Assembly (NCBI RefSeq): GCF_009870125.1
Contig: NC_046683.1
Coordinates: 63,751,869-63,815,868 of the forward strand
Length of the DNA: 64,000 bases
Direction: 5' to 3'
Source of the DNA: Drosophila pseudoobscura
Taxonomy: Eukaryota > Arthropoda > Insecta > Diptera > Drosophilidae
Part shown: positions 11,248 through 22,258 of the stretch, piece after piece
Layout: each line of letters starts with the position of its first letter
How positions within the stretch are numbered: position 1 is the first letter of the stretch
Position numbers and translations under genes: made by a program
Notes under the pieces: model-generated
What the model saw: only the letters and a program-made list of their open reading frames with translations
Database searches by the model: none
What the model was told of the DNA's origin: nothing

Positions 11248-13683
11248 ATGCCCCGAGCAGCGAGTGAGTGTTGGATTTCGGTGCTTTTTCAGCGATTGTT
11301 TCTCACCTGCCAAATCGATCGGCATTTTTTTCTCTATATTTTCTTCTCCGCTGCTGCGTGTGTATGCGTGTGTGCATTTGTGTGCGTGTCTCATTCATGC
11401 TGACGGCCGGACCGACGCTACGCTGCAGGTAAACAAACGCTGCCAATGCGCGACATGGCCGACCTGGACGCAGTGAATCTTGGCCTGGACGAAAACGAGG
11501 CGGACATTGCCGAGGAACTGCAGGACTTTGAGTTCAACACACGCAGCGAGGCCTCCGAATCGAATGGCGGGGAGTCCTCCGACGACTCGGAGCCTAGCAT
11601 CAGTTCGGTGAGCACGGCCACCTCCTCGCTTGTGGGCAGCGGCAAGCGCAAAACCAAGACCAAGGTCAAGGAAGCAGTACCCCCGTTGGCCGAAAAGAAG
11701 GAGAGGCCGCAGCAGCAGCCCACCTCAAAGAAGACCAAGCGTGAGGCCACTCCCGAGGACCTGAATGGGAGCAAAAAGAAAAAGCACACGGGTAGCGAGT
11801 CAAAGAAGCCGTCGTTGAGTCAGTCGTCCAGTGAGCAGCCGGCGGATAAGTCCAAGGCCAAGTCCCCGCCCACCGAGGAGCGGGAGGCGCAGACGAAGAA
11901 GTCGTCGCGCAGCAAGAAGACCCCGAATCCCAACGATTCGGGCAACAAGAGCGAGGCAAGCGATGCGGAGGACGAGAAGCCTGCCGTGCCGGCCCTCGAG
12001 TCGGACAGCGAGTCCTCCGACTCGGATTCGGGCACACAGCACAAGCGGAACGGCGGCGGTGGGGCGCGTGGCAAAACCAACACAACGGCCAGCAGCTCAA
12101 AGAGCTCCACGCCCGAGAAGGACGGCGGTAGCTCGCAGACGCAGAAGGGCTACGACTACATGACGAAGCTCAACTATTTGTTCCGGGACACGCGCTTCTT
12201 TCTGATCAAGTCCAATAACATTGACAACGTGCAGCTTTCGAAGGGCAAGAGCGTCTGGGCCACACTGCCACAGAACGATGCCAATCTGAATCAGGCCTTC
12301 AAGGAGGCCCGCAACGTCCTGCTCATCTTCTCCGTCAACGAGAGCGGTAGGTCGTCTTGTCGTCGTGTCCATGGAGTGCACGCATTCATTCTGTCCTCTC
12401 GTTTTGCAGGTAAATTTGCAGGATTCGCCAGGATGGCGGCGCCCTCCAGACGCGATATTCCCCAGGTGGCCTGGGTGCTGCCACCCAGCATCTCCCCGAA
12501 GGCGCTCGGTGGCGTCATTGAGCTGGACTGGATCTGCCGCAAGGAGCTGTCCTTCAATGCCACACTGCACTTGCACAACACATGGAACGAGGGTAAGCCC
12601 GTGAAGATTGGACGCGATGGCCAGGAGATCGAGCCCAAGATCGGCGGGGAGCTGTGCCGCCTCTTCCCCGAGGATGAACAGATTGAATTGACGCCGATTC
12701 TGAAAAAATCAAAGGAAACCGCCCGAGTGATGAGGGAAAAGGGCATGCACGTGATCTACAAGCCTCCCAGGAGTCTTTCCTCCCGCGGTCACGGCCATGG
12801 TAATGGCGGTGGCGGCGGTGGTGGGAGGGGGGGATCGGGCCACAATCACCTCGGACCCATGCGCCACAAGAGGAGCTACCATGGACAACAGCATCAGCAT
12901 CGGCCGTACCACCGACATCCCCATCACGGCATGGGCGGCATGCCACAAGGCGGTGGAGGCGGCTTCAAGCGCGGAGGATCTCCCTACCGGCAAATGGGAG
13001 GCGCCGGTGGCGGGGGAGCTCCAGGCGGACCCCCAGAGATGTCGATGCCATCGTGGGAGCGTTACATGTCGTCGGCCGCCGCTGCCGAGGCGTACGTTGC
13101 GGACTACATGCGGAACATGCACGGCCAGCTGCCGCCGCTGCCCTTCGTGCCCCCCTTCGCCCAGATGCCACTGCCCGGGACAGCGGGAGCAGCCGGCGCC
13201 ATGCCCCCGGGGGCGACGGCCGCGATGTACGAGCAGCTGCCACCGCCGGTGCGATATTACGATGGCCCTGGAGCACCACCACTGCCAGATTACCCGCCCC
13301 CGCAGCGACCACCGCCGCCAGGATTCGACAAAGCGCCCAGCTACGAGGAGTTTGCCGCCTGGAAGAACGCCGGCTTGGCCACGGTGCCGCCGCCCGGGTT
13401 CCCCGTCTATGGCGGCAGTGCTGCCAATGGCGGGAGCAATGGGGTGGCGGGAGGTCCACCGGCCCCGGGCATGGGCGGAGCGGGAGTGGGTGGAGCTGCC
13501 GGCGGCGTGGGAGGAGGACCGGGATATCGCAATCGAGACAACAATGGTGCCGCGGGTGGCGGTCGTCGTCGGGAGTACGGGAATCGCAGTGGATCCTCGC
13601 GGGACTCGCGTTCGTTTCGGGGCGACCGTGGCGGCGGTGGCGGTGGCGGTGGCCAGCGAAGCTATCGGGACAACAGGCGCTAG
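11248..13683 (+). CDS. YT521-B: YT521-B, nuclear YTH-domain m6A reader (YTHDC1 type)
   Basis: This predicts a nuclear reader of N6-methyladenosine that steers alternative splicing, including Sxl in flies. Coding exons 11248-11263, 11429-12346 and 12410-13683 give 735 residues, close to the D. melanogaster protein as I recall it. The tiny first exon encodes MPRAA and joins by GTGAGT/CTGCAG to the KQTLPMRDMADLDAV reading, the N-terminus expected for the family. Residues 1-240 are acidic/Lys-Ser-rich and disordered. The YTH domain runs from about 247 to 390, and Trp282 (KSVWATLP) and Trp333 (VAWVLPPS) fit the aromatic m6A pocket. The C-terminus is Gly/Pro/Arg/His-rich, ending in RGG-like sequence. 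The 63-base intron 12347-12409 splits the YTH domain, is divisible by three and has no stop, so a retained form would insert 21 residues. A DRE lies upstream. Confidence 0.95.
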
Positions 13684-14644
13684 ATTATCGACCAATCTTA
13701 TCGGTATCGGAAAAAGTGAAAGAATTGTGTGCTCGCGTGTGTGAAATGAGAAAATTGAGAATTCGTAACGGGTATAAGATTGTAGGGCGATGCGATCGTT
13801 TAAAAGATATACATGAAAATGAAAATGATAATTCCTAGAGCCAGCTATATAATCGAACATATAGCTGTAGCTATCGACAGCTACCGAGCGAGAGGCTGGC
13901 GCTATCGGCTATCGATACACCGCCACACTCCGACAACAACTCTCTTTCTCTCTTTCTGCATCTCTCTCTCCCTCTGTCTCGCCGCTACCCCCGTCCCCCC
14001 GCCCCTTGAACCACCATTTGATTTACAAAACAAAAAACTTACGCATAAGCAAATTTAAACAAGAAAACAACACCTAAATTCTAATTAAAAATATTTTAAA
14101 CCACAAAAAAAAAATACAAAATGAAAGAGAGAAATTGTGAACTTTTTTTATACGAAAAACGATGAAATGAATAAGGAGAGAGACTTTTAAACGAAAGAGA
14201 CGCCAAAGAGACACAACAGCCAACAACAAACAACCACAAGAACGTACCGTTATTCAAATCGAAGCAGTGATGTGTGTGCATATGTGTGTTTTCCCACCCC
14301 CAACTCCTCCATCCCGCATCCCTGTGCTTCGCCCCCGGCCAAACCAAACTAAAAACAAAGCAAAAAAAAAAACCAGCCGAAACGAGAGTTGGACAGAGCG
14401 TTCCATGGAACTAAGCTTCTCGAACGAAGAAGCGAATCGAAGACAGTTTTTACAAGAGGAGTTATCTATTGGGATCCGAACCCCAAACCACAAACCACAA
14501 ACCAAAGCAAAGCCAATCCAAACTTTCTTATATCTTATGGTATAACCACTAATGCAACAAAATATTAACATTTACATACATGTCTTTCAGAGACAGCGAG
14601 GACCCAACCCCGACACACATCCGAACGAAAACGTATGTCTGGTG

Positions 14645-14668
14645 ACCACCACCACCACCACCACCACC
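14645..14668. repeat. (CAC)n microsatellite
   Basis: Eight CAC triplets in a row within the presumed YT521-B 3' UTR. Confidence 0.9.
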
Positions 14669-15028
14669 CTTGGGTGGTCCGGTCCATCGTATCCATCCAC
14701 CATCCACACTCTGAGATCGAACGGTCGCTCGTTCGCTCGCTCGCTCATCTTCTCCCACCGTAGAAACGTAGCAACGTAGCAACGTAGAATCGTAGCAATT
14801 CGAACTGTTTGACACGTTCATTTCCACTCAAAAGACTGCCCCCAAAAGATTCGCTGGATAACATCCAGAGTCCCAGAGAGAGACAACAGACAAGACGACA
14901 CACCTTTGGACAGAGAACTAGGAAGTTTTGCTCTTTTTCATTTCAGAAACGAAACTGGAGGAGCAGGCGCCCACCAGAGCTTCATAGATGTCCCGGAAGA
15001 AAGAGAGACCCACCCAAAGACTGATGTG

Positions 15029-15034
15029 AATAAA
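15029..15034 (+). terminator. YT521-B: Poly(A) signal, YT521-B
   Basis: Canonical AATAAA followed by a GT/T-rich stretch (ACTTTGTTTGATT), a good downstream element. It is only about 45 bases from the opposing signal of the OSTM1-like gene. Confidence 0.6.
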
Positions 15035-15073
15035 GACTTTGTTTGATTACAAATCTATAAAAAAGCTTATTAC

Positions 15074-15079
15074 TTTATT
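15074..15079 (-). terminator. Poly(A) signal, OSTM1-like gene
   Basis: TTTATT on the plus strand is AATAAA on the minus strand, about 170 bases past the OSTM1-like stop. The two convergent transcripts therefore end almost back to back and may overlap by a few bases. Confidence 0.55.
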
Positions 15080-15245
15080 CAGAGATATCACACAGGGGGC
15101 ACGATTTACATTCCAAAACATATATCTTATATCTTATGGAGTGTGAGAATCTACGTCCCAAAAAAGTAGTCATGAAGTGGTTAAATACAGGGTCATTGAT
15201 GACTTTTAGAACATTTCCAAAAGGAGTTTTTCCCCCTTCGCATAC

Positions 15246-16316
15246 TTAGGCTGTTTTTGGCTTTACTGATATCTCATCGTCGCTGGAGTCCAAGTCCGAA
15301 TCAGAGCCAGCCCTTGCACCACTCAACAGCTTGGCAATCTTTTCCGTTCTATCAGCCACAACCACTGGATTTTCCGTGGGCGTGGACAGTACGGCGGCGG
15401 TAATAAGAGCAGAAGTTGATGGGGCATCCAACTCGGGTGCTACACAAAATCCGAATTAAACAAAGAAAAAAGTTCATATCGGCGCTCTTCCACTTACTCT
15501 CTTCGTTGAGGAGTCCATGATTGGCCTCCCGCCTCTTGGTCAGCACAATGACGGTGATGTAGAAGGTAACGATTGGCAGAAGGACCACAACGCAGACGGC
15601 AATGAGGAAAGTATTTAATTTTACATCCCGGTGGCAGCATCCTAAAGTTTTGGACCAATTCGAACGAGTGCGGTTCATCTAAAAAAGAGAAAGGATAAAC
15701 ATTAGAGTGAAGGCACCGCTCTGTGTGTGGTGCCTTACGCTGTCCTGCAGATCGAAGCACACATGTCCTTTGTTTGCCTTCTCCATTTCCAAGTAAAATT
15801 GGTTCAGTGCGATATAGTCATTCTTGCAAGAGATGCACGGATCATCTTTATGTACACTGAGACAGCCATTAAGAATATTCCACTTCACGTCATATAGGTC
15901 CGAATGATTGCCATTGAAGCAATCTGGAAGAGAGAAAAGCCCATCCCATTGTTTAGAGGGGAGGATGCATAATGTGGAGAAATGGTCTTCGTATTACCCT
16001 CGCAGTTTGCTTTCTGCCAGAGATTTGTGAGTATGCCCTGGGTGGTGGCCACCACGTTGATGCGATCCGAGTTGAGATATATCTTCGAACAATTTTCTTG
16101 GGAGAGCAGCGCATCGTAGGAGCTCGTTAGAATTCTGTACTCCGGTCCACAGCCAATGCAGAGCCGCACCGGAACGGACTTTGTGGTGGCGCAGTACACA
16201 AATTTACTCTGCCCATCGCCCAGCTCGCCCACCAGTAAGCTACAGCTCTTGTTTTTGGCAAGCAACAGGCTGCAGTTGCAGCTTAAAATCAGCAAAAATG
16301 CAAACAAAAGCGACAT
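15246..16316 (-). CDS. OSTM1-like single-pass lysosomal membrane protein
   Basis: Four coding exons (15998-16316, 15739-15923, 15498-15678, 15246-15439) join in phases 1, 0 and 1 to give 292 residues; human OSTM1 has 334. The start at 16316 opens a signal peptide (MSLLFAFLLILSCNCSLLLA). A Cys-rich lumenal domain follows, with CIGCGPEYRIL, NCSKIY, NCEDCFNGNHSD, CISCKNDY and an NRTRSNWSKTLGCC block. One membrane segment lies at about 192-214, then a short cytosolic tail with an acidic SDSDLDSSDDE stretch. Cys spacing and the SNWSKTLGC block just before the membrane are the OSTM1 hallmarks. OSTM1 is the beta subunit of the lysosomal chloride/proton exchanger ClC-7, so the fly partner would be the ClC-7 homologue; that is inference from the family. 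A perfect DRE lies about 55 bases upstream of the ATG. Confidence 0.87.
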
Positions 16317-17253
16317 TTCTTTTGTATTTACTTCCCCCGAAAATCGTATCAAAATATCACTTGCGGCTATCGATACTTTGCCGCAACTATCGATGGGGAG
16401 CAAGAATATTTTGGCAGATATAGAATTAAATACCGAGGTATAAAATTGGTCTGCACAGGTTGTAGTGTCATACTTGCGCATCAAATTTTAAATCATTTGT
16501 CCATTTTTCATTTTCTGATGCGAATACAAGGAATGAATGATGTTGCACCCCGCACTTTGAATACCCAAATGGACAATTCTTCGAATGGGAGGCCAATAAT
16601 GATATATCAGGCAGGCTAACGTTTTTACTTTCTTTTGCGTTATGTGTTTTAAGCCAAAACGTTCAGTTTTCAATTTTAGGTGCTCCCGCCTTGGCATTTT
16701 TTGGTCATGGCCTGTTAAACGTAAAATGTAGTGCTGTTAAGTGCACAATTTGGTGTATTGCGCGCACAAAATTCTCTGCTATGAAACTAACCATACAGTA
16801 TATAGATGTGCCAGTTCATACAACGAAAGTGTCACACACTGGCTAGCGCGTTCAGTACCCCAGAGTGACGTCATCATGAGAGAGAGATCGCAGAGAGAAC
16901 ATCTTTGCATGTGTTAGTACACACGCAATATGTTTCGACAAAAATATGTGATTGTATGCTTTTTTCAGATTTTTTTGAACTCTCAGGTCTGGTTATGTTT
17001 TGCCTCCAGCATGTTTTAGTGTATGGGTACACATGCATTCTCACGTACTTTGCGTGTGTGTGTTTACTATTGCTGGCCGCTAGAACTGAAACAAATTTCA
17101 GTTTGGTTCTTGTTTTGGGTCTTTTGATGGACTGACCTACCGCCACAAAATAAATGAAGAATGGGCAGGGGGTGGGGGTGTGGTACACTAGGGCGCGGGA
17201 AATAAAATAAAAGCTGTTATTTGTTTGATTTATACCACAAAATATAAAATATT
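16317..17253. other. OSTM1-like upstream region and intergenic DNA
   Basis: About 0.9 kb without a supported gene. The proximal part carries two TATCGAT sites and forms the OSTM1-like promoter. The rest is AT-rich with scattered short frames that match nothing I know. A CRE-like TGACGTCA lies near 16866. Confidence 0.5.
16368..16375 (-). promoter_or_regulatory. DRE core promoter element of the OSTM1-like gene
   Basis: Perfect TATCGATA lies 52 bases upstream of the OSTM1-like ATG, with a second TATCGATG about 18 bases further out. Such paired sites are typical of DREF-regulated housekeeping promoters. Confidence 0.65.
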
Positions 17254-17823
17254 ACGAGGGGGAACGTTGTGAGTTGATACTTAGTCAGTATGGCTCTCCT
17301 CCGGCAGACGCCGCTAATATTAAACGACATGACAAGGAGTGCGTGCGAGAGAGACAGAAAATCAGTCTGAGCGTGACGTCTTGTTGCTTTTGGCTATACA
17401 GATTATCCGATCTGATCCATATTCCGCAACCGGATAGATATGGTCAATCTCTATGATTCTGTTGTTATGATTTTTAGTTTTCCCGAATCTGCAATATTGT
17501 GGATGCCACAGGCTTTCGTCCTTTGTGGGAGCGGAAGTGGGCGGTGCGAAGTTATGAATTATTTTTGTAGCAGTGACATATCACATAAGTCTGGATCCAA
17601 CACATCCTTGCTCTAGCTCTTATAGTCTTTGAGCACTAGGCGCTGAAGGGGACGGACAGACGGACGGACGGACAGACAGACAGACAGACAGACATGGCTA
17701 TTGATGCTGATCAAGAATATATATACTTTATGGGGTCGGAAACGATTCCTTCTGGACGTTACACACATCCACTTTTACCACAAATCTAATATACCCCAAT
17801 ACTCACTTTGAGTATCGGGTATA
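17254..17823 (-). mobile_element. INE-1/DINE-1-like (Helitron-type) element, reverse orientation
   Basis: Read on the minus strand this starts with TATACCCGATACTCAAAGT, continues through the CGTTTCCGACCCCATAAAG block, the TATATATTCTTGATCAGCATC block and a GTCTGTCC microsatellite, and ends in a block next to CAACTCACAACG. These ordered blocks are the INE-1/DINE-1 non-autonomous Helitron signature. It is shorter than the copy at 18795-19893, to which it is inverted. No coding capacity. Confidence 0.75.
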
Positions 17824-18218
17824 ACAATAATATAATTGCACATTTATTTCCTTATCTTAAGCAGGTTGATTATAAATTATAAAAATTATGTAAACGCCGT
17901 CGGTTCTCGCCTTTTTTGTTGATTATAACTAAAACAATGATGTATCTAAATATACAAAATAAATAAAAATATATATACATATATACTAAAATAAATATGC
18001 ATAAATATAAATGGAATTGGTTTTACATATATTTTAAATAAATTGTCAATCGCGCGCTTTCCGACGGGAATGTGGAAAGAAAAAATTGAGATGCCGGTCG
18101 CACCTTGAATACTCTCATGGATAATTATTCTAATATAAAGTCTGTGTTTTCATGATAAGAGGCCTATTTGAAAACTGAAAATACGTTCTAAGCTATACTG
18201 TAACTGCAAACGGTATAA

Positions 18219-18664
18219 AACACGAAGCCCTTTTACGAACCCCACAGTCTTGAGTACGATTATGGCAACCACATGCAGACGGCCGTGCTCATCTATCGGG
18301 AGAACCATAGAGCCTTAAATAGAGGGGAGAATTGTGCATGTCCAAGTATATGGGAAAATGGTGTCGCGGTGTTTCCATGGAGCTAGTGGGTGATGGCTAT
18401 CCCAGCATCTTGTTTCTGGACTATGGAAACATTGCTAAAATCCATGTGACGGATATACGTGGATATCCGGAGCAATTAACATACCCCGTATTGACTACGG
18501 AATATGTTTTGATGGACCTGCCCGAAGAACTCACCGATGCGCAGGCTAAACGTCTCGAGAAACAACTGGAAGTAGTTTCAATTGTGACCGTTGATGAGAT
18601 TGTGGAGAACGAGGAAAACAATTACTCGCTGCGCATTGAGGGGTTGCAGAAATTTTTATCGTAA
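18219..18664 (+). pseudogene. Tudor-domain gene fragment, frameshifted
   Basis: The frame from about 18332 to 18664 encodes a Tudor core: GELCMSKYMGKWCRG, then SILFLDYGNIAKI, then an acidic/amphipathic C-terminal part. The ILFLDYGN strand is the most conserved Tudor motif, with the aromatic/Asp/Asn positions that bind methyl-arginine. Upstream, 18219-18331 is open in a different frame (EYDYGNHMQTAVLIYREN) and appears to continue the same protein, which implies a one-base shift near 18325-18331. No start codon, promoter or poly(A) signal is evident, and inverted INE-1-like elements flank it on both sides. It resembles germline piRNA-pathway Tudor proteins, but I cannot name the parent gene. 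An exon of an unannotated spliced gene is the alternative. Confidence 0.6.
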
Positions 18665-18794
18665 AAGACAACTATCACTATATTTGTACACGGCAAGGCA
18701 AGGCCCTACCTTCCATTATTTACAGAATATCTGTATTCATCTATTCTATTCAAACTTCATGTTTTAAGTTTCATTTACTTTACATTTATGTTTT

Positions 18795-19893
18795 TATACC
18801 CGATACTCAAAATGAGTATTGGGGTATATTAGATTTGTGGTAAAAGTGGATGTGTGTAACGTCCAGAAGGAATCGTTTCCGACCCTATAAAGTATATATA
18901 TTCTTGATCAGCATCAATAGCCGAGTCGATTGAGCCCTGTCTGTCTGTCCGTCCGTCCGTCTGTCCGTCCCCTTCAGCGCCTAATGCTCAAAGACTATAA
19001 GAGCTAGAGCAACGATGTTTTGGATCCAGACTTCTGTGATATGTCACTGCTCCAAAAATATTTCAAAACTTTGCCCCGCCCACTTCCGCCCCCACAAAGG
19101 GCGAAAATCTGTGGCATCCACAATTTTAAAGATACGAGAAAACTAAAAACGCAGAATCGTAGAGAATGACCATATCTTTTAGACTGCAGAATCTGAATTC
19201 GATCGTATTATTATTATAGCCAGCATCAAGAAAACAATTTCATTTTTTCTCGCCCTGTCTCTCTCTAACACACACGTAGCATAGGCGGCTTTGCTTAGAG
19301 TAAAACATTAGCGCCTAGATCTCAGAGACTATAAAAGCTAGAGCAGCCAAATTTGGTATCCACACTCCTAATATATCGGACCGAGACGAGTTTGTTTCAA
19401 AATTTCGCCACACCCCCTTCCGCCCCCGCAAAGGATGCAAATCTGGGGATATTCACAAATCTCAGAGACTATTAAAGCTAGAGTAACAAAATTTGGTATC
19501 CGCACTTCTGTTAGATCTCACTATAAAACCTTTATCTCAAAATTTCGCCCCACCCCCTTCCGCCCCCACAAAGGACGAAAATCTGTTGCATCCACAATAT
19601 TGCAGATTTGAGAAAACTAAAAACGCAGAATCATAGATAACGACCATATCTATCAGATTGCTGAATCTGGATCAGATCAGATCATTTTTATAGCCAAAAG
19701 GAACAAATCAATTTGCAGTGGCTACGCAGCGCGTGACGTCACGCTCAGACTGATTTTCTGTCTCTCTCGCACGCACTCTTTGTCGTGTCGCTTAATATTA
19801 GCGGCGTCTGCCGGAGGAGAGCCATACTGACTTAGTATCGGGTATAACTGTAGAGTTGCGGTGTCCGCAGCAACTCACAACGTTCCCCCTCGT
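18795..19893 (+). mobile_element. INE-1/DINE-1-like (Helitron-type) element, forward orientation
   Basis: Starts with TATACCCGATACTCAAAATG and carries the CGTTTCCGACC and TATATATTCTTGATCAGCATC blocks and a GTCTGTCC microsatellite. Several internal units of the form CTCAGAGACTAT(A)AAAGCTAGAG follow, each with a CGCCCC-rich tail. It ends with a small hairpin (GTTGCGG TGT CCGCAGCAAC) before CAACGTTCCCCCTCGT. The internal unit is repeated about three times, making this copy longer than its inverted partner. Non-coding. Confidence 0.75.
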
Positions 19894-19963
19894 TCTTTAT
19901 GTAAATGCTACTGAGGCTCTCTAGATTATTGCTGAGAGACGCATCCTGCAAAAGACAAATAAA

Positions 19964-20815
19964 GTGACAGCTAATATTGAACGAGCACAAGTCTTAGGGC
20001 TTGATGTACGAGCAGCTATTTGCGACCAGGGCTGTTTTCAGAAGACTGGGAGTCGACATTAAGAACCCCAGCTTTAAAGTTCAAGATAAAAAAATATTTG
20101 CGATTTACGATGTTCCACATTTGATTAAATCGCTAAGGAACATTGTCCGAAATAGAAATCTTTATACCCCTGATGGCGTTGTTTCATGGAAAATAGTCGA
20201 AGAACGAAGAACGTATGAAATCGATTCTAGAAATTGAACGCGACTCTGCCCGAAATTAACAACAAAGCATATATATCCAAATAAATTAAGGTCAAATATG
20301 CCACTCAAGTGTTTAGCCATAGTGTGGCCGCTGCTCTTCGAACAATTATTAGTTCTGGAGGCTTCTTAAAGTGCAAAGAAAATGCAGAAGCGACGGCTAC
20401 ATTTATTGAAAAAATGAATCGATTTTTCGACTGTCTAAATAATCATGTCCTCTACGATAAAACCCCATTTAGGAGTGCACTGCAAGACAAAAATCTTGTC
20501 AATGAGACCCTTTCGGATATGCGAAAATATTTTGAAGAACTTAAATATCCACAGGAAGTCTACTGCATAAAGGGTATGATTTTAATAATCAACTCTATAC
20601 TTTCATTGGCCCAAAATGTTTGGAGTGAAAGTGCTGAAGTTTTTATATTGCTACATCCAAATTAAACCAAGACCCATTAGAAAATTTATTTTATTTAATC
20701 AGATCTCGCGGTGTTAACAACAATAATTCAACTATGTATGATTTTAATGTAATTATTAGTAAAATGCTTTCTATGAAAGTTCTAACTTCCACTACAGTAT
20801 CGATGAAGATACGAT
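19964..20815 (+). pseudogene. P-element-type (THAP9-like) transposase fragment, broken
   Basis: Translated pieces in three frames follow the order of a P-superfamily transposase. About 19964-20010 gives a LDVRAAICDQG strand of the RNase H-like fold. Frame 20001-20237 gives FRRLGVD, IYDVPHLIKSLRN and VVSWKIVEE. Frame 20309-20665 gives VFSHSVAAALRTIISSGG and FIEKMNRFFDCLNN, and a last piece to about 20815 holds LFYLIRSRGVNNNNSTMYDF. Frameshifts separate the pieces (near 20020 and 20240-20300), and stops follow the third, so it cannot encode a full protein. The N-terminal THAP DNA-binding domain is missing and no terminal inverted repeats are seen. Domesticated P-derived genes exist in the obscura group, but the breaks here argue against one. 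Confidence 0.75.
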
Positions 20816-21009
20816 GTTAATTAGCATTGTGGAGATGTTTTTTATCCCCAATCGGCCGACTTATTATTTTGAATTAAATAAAACTCGGCGCAGAAATAAA
20901 ATTACGATATGTTCTTTAATGCGTGACATCCAAATTGCAAGTCTGTCTTGCCTGCCCTTTATGTACATTGCCGCTCCGATCGCGGTAGCGGAGATAGCGA
21001 AGAGCTGGC

Positions 21010-21873
21010 AGAGAGCGTTTAGCAGCGCAAAACCCTGACGAATAAATGTGACTGACATAGACATAAGTAACAAACAAAATAAGAGGCTAAGGGCCAAGAA
21101 TAAGGTGCTGTTTGGCAAGCAGCTAATCGGCTGGGTTCTGCTCCGAACAAGCATTATAAAATATAATGTGTCAAGTGAGTCGGCATCAGAGTCTAAAAGA
21201 GAGCGTTTAGCAGCGCAAAACCCTGACGAATAAATGTAGGTGACATAGACATAAGTAACAAACAAAATAAGAGGCTAAGGGCCAAGAATTAGGCGCTGTT
21301 TGGCAAGCAGCTAATCGGCTGGGTTCTGCTCCGAACAAGCATTATAAAATATAATGTGTCAAGTGAGTCGGCATCAGAGTCTAAAAGAGAGCGTTTAGCA
21401 GCGCAAAACCCTGACGAATAAATGTAGGTGACATAGACATAAGTAACAAACAAAATAAGAGGCTAAGGGCCAAGAATTAGGCGCTGTTTGGCAAGCAGCT
21501 AATCGGCTGGGTTCTGCTCCGAACAAGCATTATAAAATATAATGTTTCAAGTGAGTCGGCATCAGAGTCTAAAAGAGAGCGTTTAGCAGCGCAAAACCCT
21601 GACGAATAAATGTAGGTGACATAGACATAAGTAACAAACAAAATAAGAGGCTAAGGGCCAAGAATTAGGCGCTGTTTGGCAAGCAGCTAATCGGCTGGGT
21701 TCTGCTCCGAACAAGCATTATAAAATATAATGTTTCAAGTGAGTCGGCATCAGAGTCTAAAAGAGAGCGTTTAGCAGCGCAAAACCCTGACGAATAAATG
21801 TAGGTGACATAGACATAAGTAACAAACAAAATAAGAGGCTGAGGGCCAAGAATTAGGTGCTGTTTGGCAAGCA
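21010..21873. repeat. 188-bp tandem array, about 4.6 copies
   Basis: The anchor GAGCGTTTAGCAGCGCAAAA recurs at 21013, 21201, 21389, 21577 and 21765, exactly 188 bases apart, and the sequence between anchors is nearly identical. Copies differ at single positions (for example ATAATGTGTC versus ATAATGTTTC). High homogeneity suggests recent expansion. It abuts the P-transposase fragment. Confidence 0.95.
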
Positions 21874-22258
21874 ACAAAAAGTAACCCTTATTTGTGCGGC
21901 TTGGCTCGAGTGTTTTTTGCGCGTGTTTTGTTTTTGTTGTTGGAGGAAATGAACAGCTTTGTTGAAACCGTTTTAAAATCGAACAAATTCTTTTTATACA
22001 ATTGAACCAAATTAATAGTACAAATTAGCGTACAACTAAATGTGGACAGTGAAAAAAAAGATGATTTCGTTGCTTTAAAAAGTCGTATTTCTCACAAATA
22101 ATTTTTGCGTTGTCATTGGAATATAACCTAGACGGTACTTCTGGGAAGAGCTCGCTAAAAAATTATAAAGAATTTTACAAAAAATCAAACCGGTACTGCA
22201 GGGAATAAGCAACATATTAAGCCTTTTTGTGGCGAGAAATATTCTATATGGAAATTGC
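21874..22258. other. Unique AT-rich spacer between two tandem arrays
   Basis: About 385 bases separate the 188-bp and 34-bp arrays. I see no coding frame, splice pattern or known element. Confidence 0.5.

Larger units (their letters stand above)
13684..15050 (+). other. YT521-B: YT521-B 3' UTR
   Basis: About 1.35 kb of A-rich, pyrimidine-run and simple-repeat sequence follows the stop codon with no coding frame. It includes a (CAC)n run at 14645-14668, and the first canonical AATAAA I find is at 15029-15034. A long 3' UTR is inferred. A short independent transcript cannot be excluded. Confidence 0.55.

Noticed and set aside
12709..13860. 383-codon minus-strand frame opposite YT521-B
   Set aside because: Shadow of the Gly/Pro/His-rich C-terminus; low complexity and no recognisable domain.
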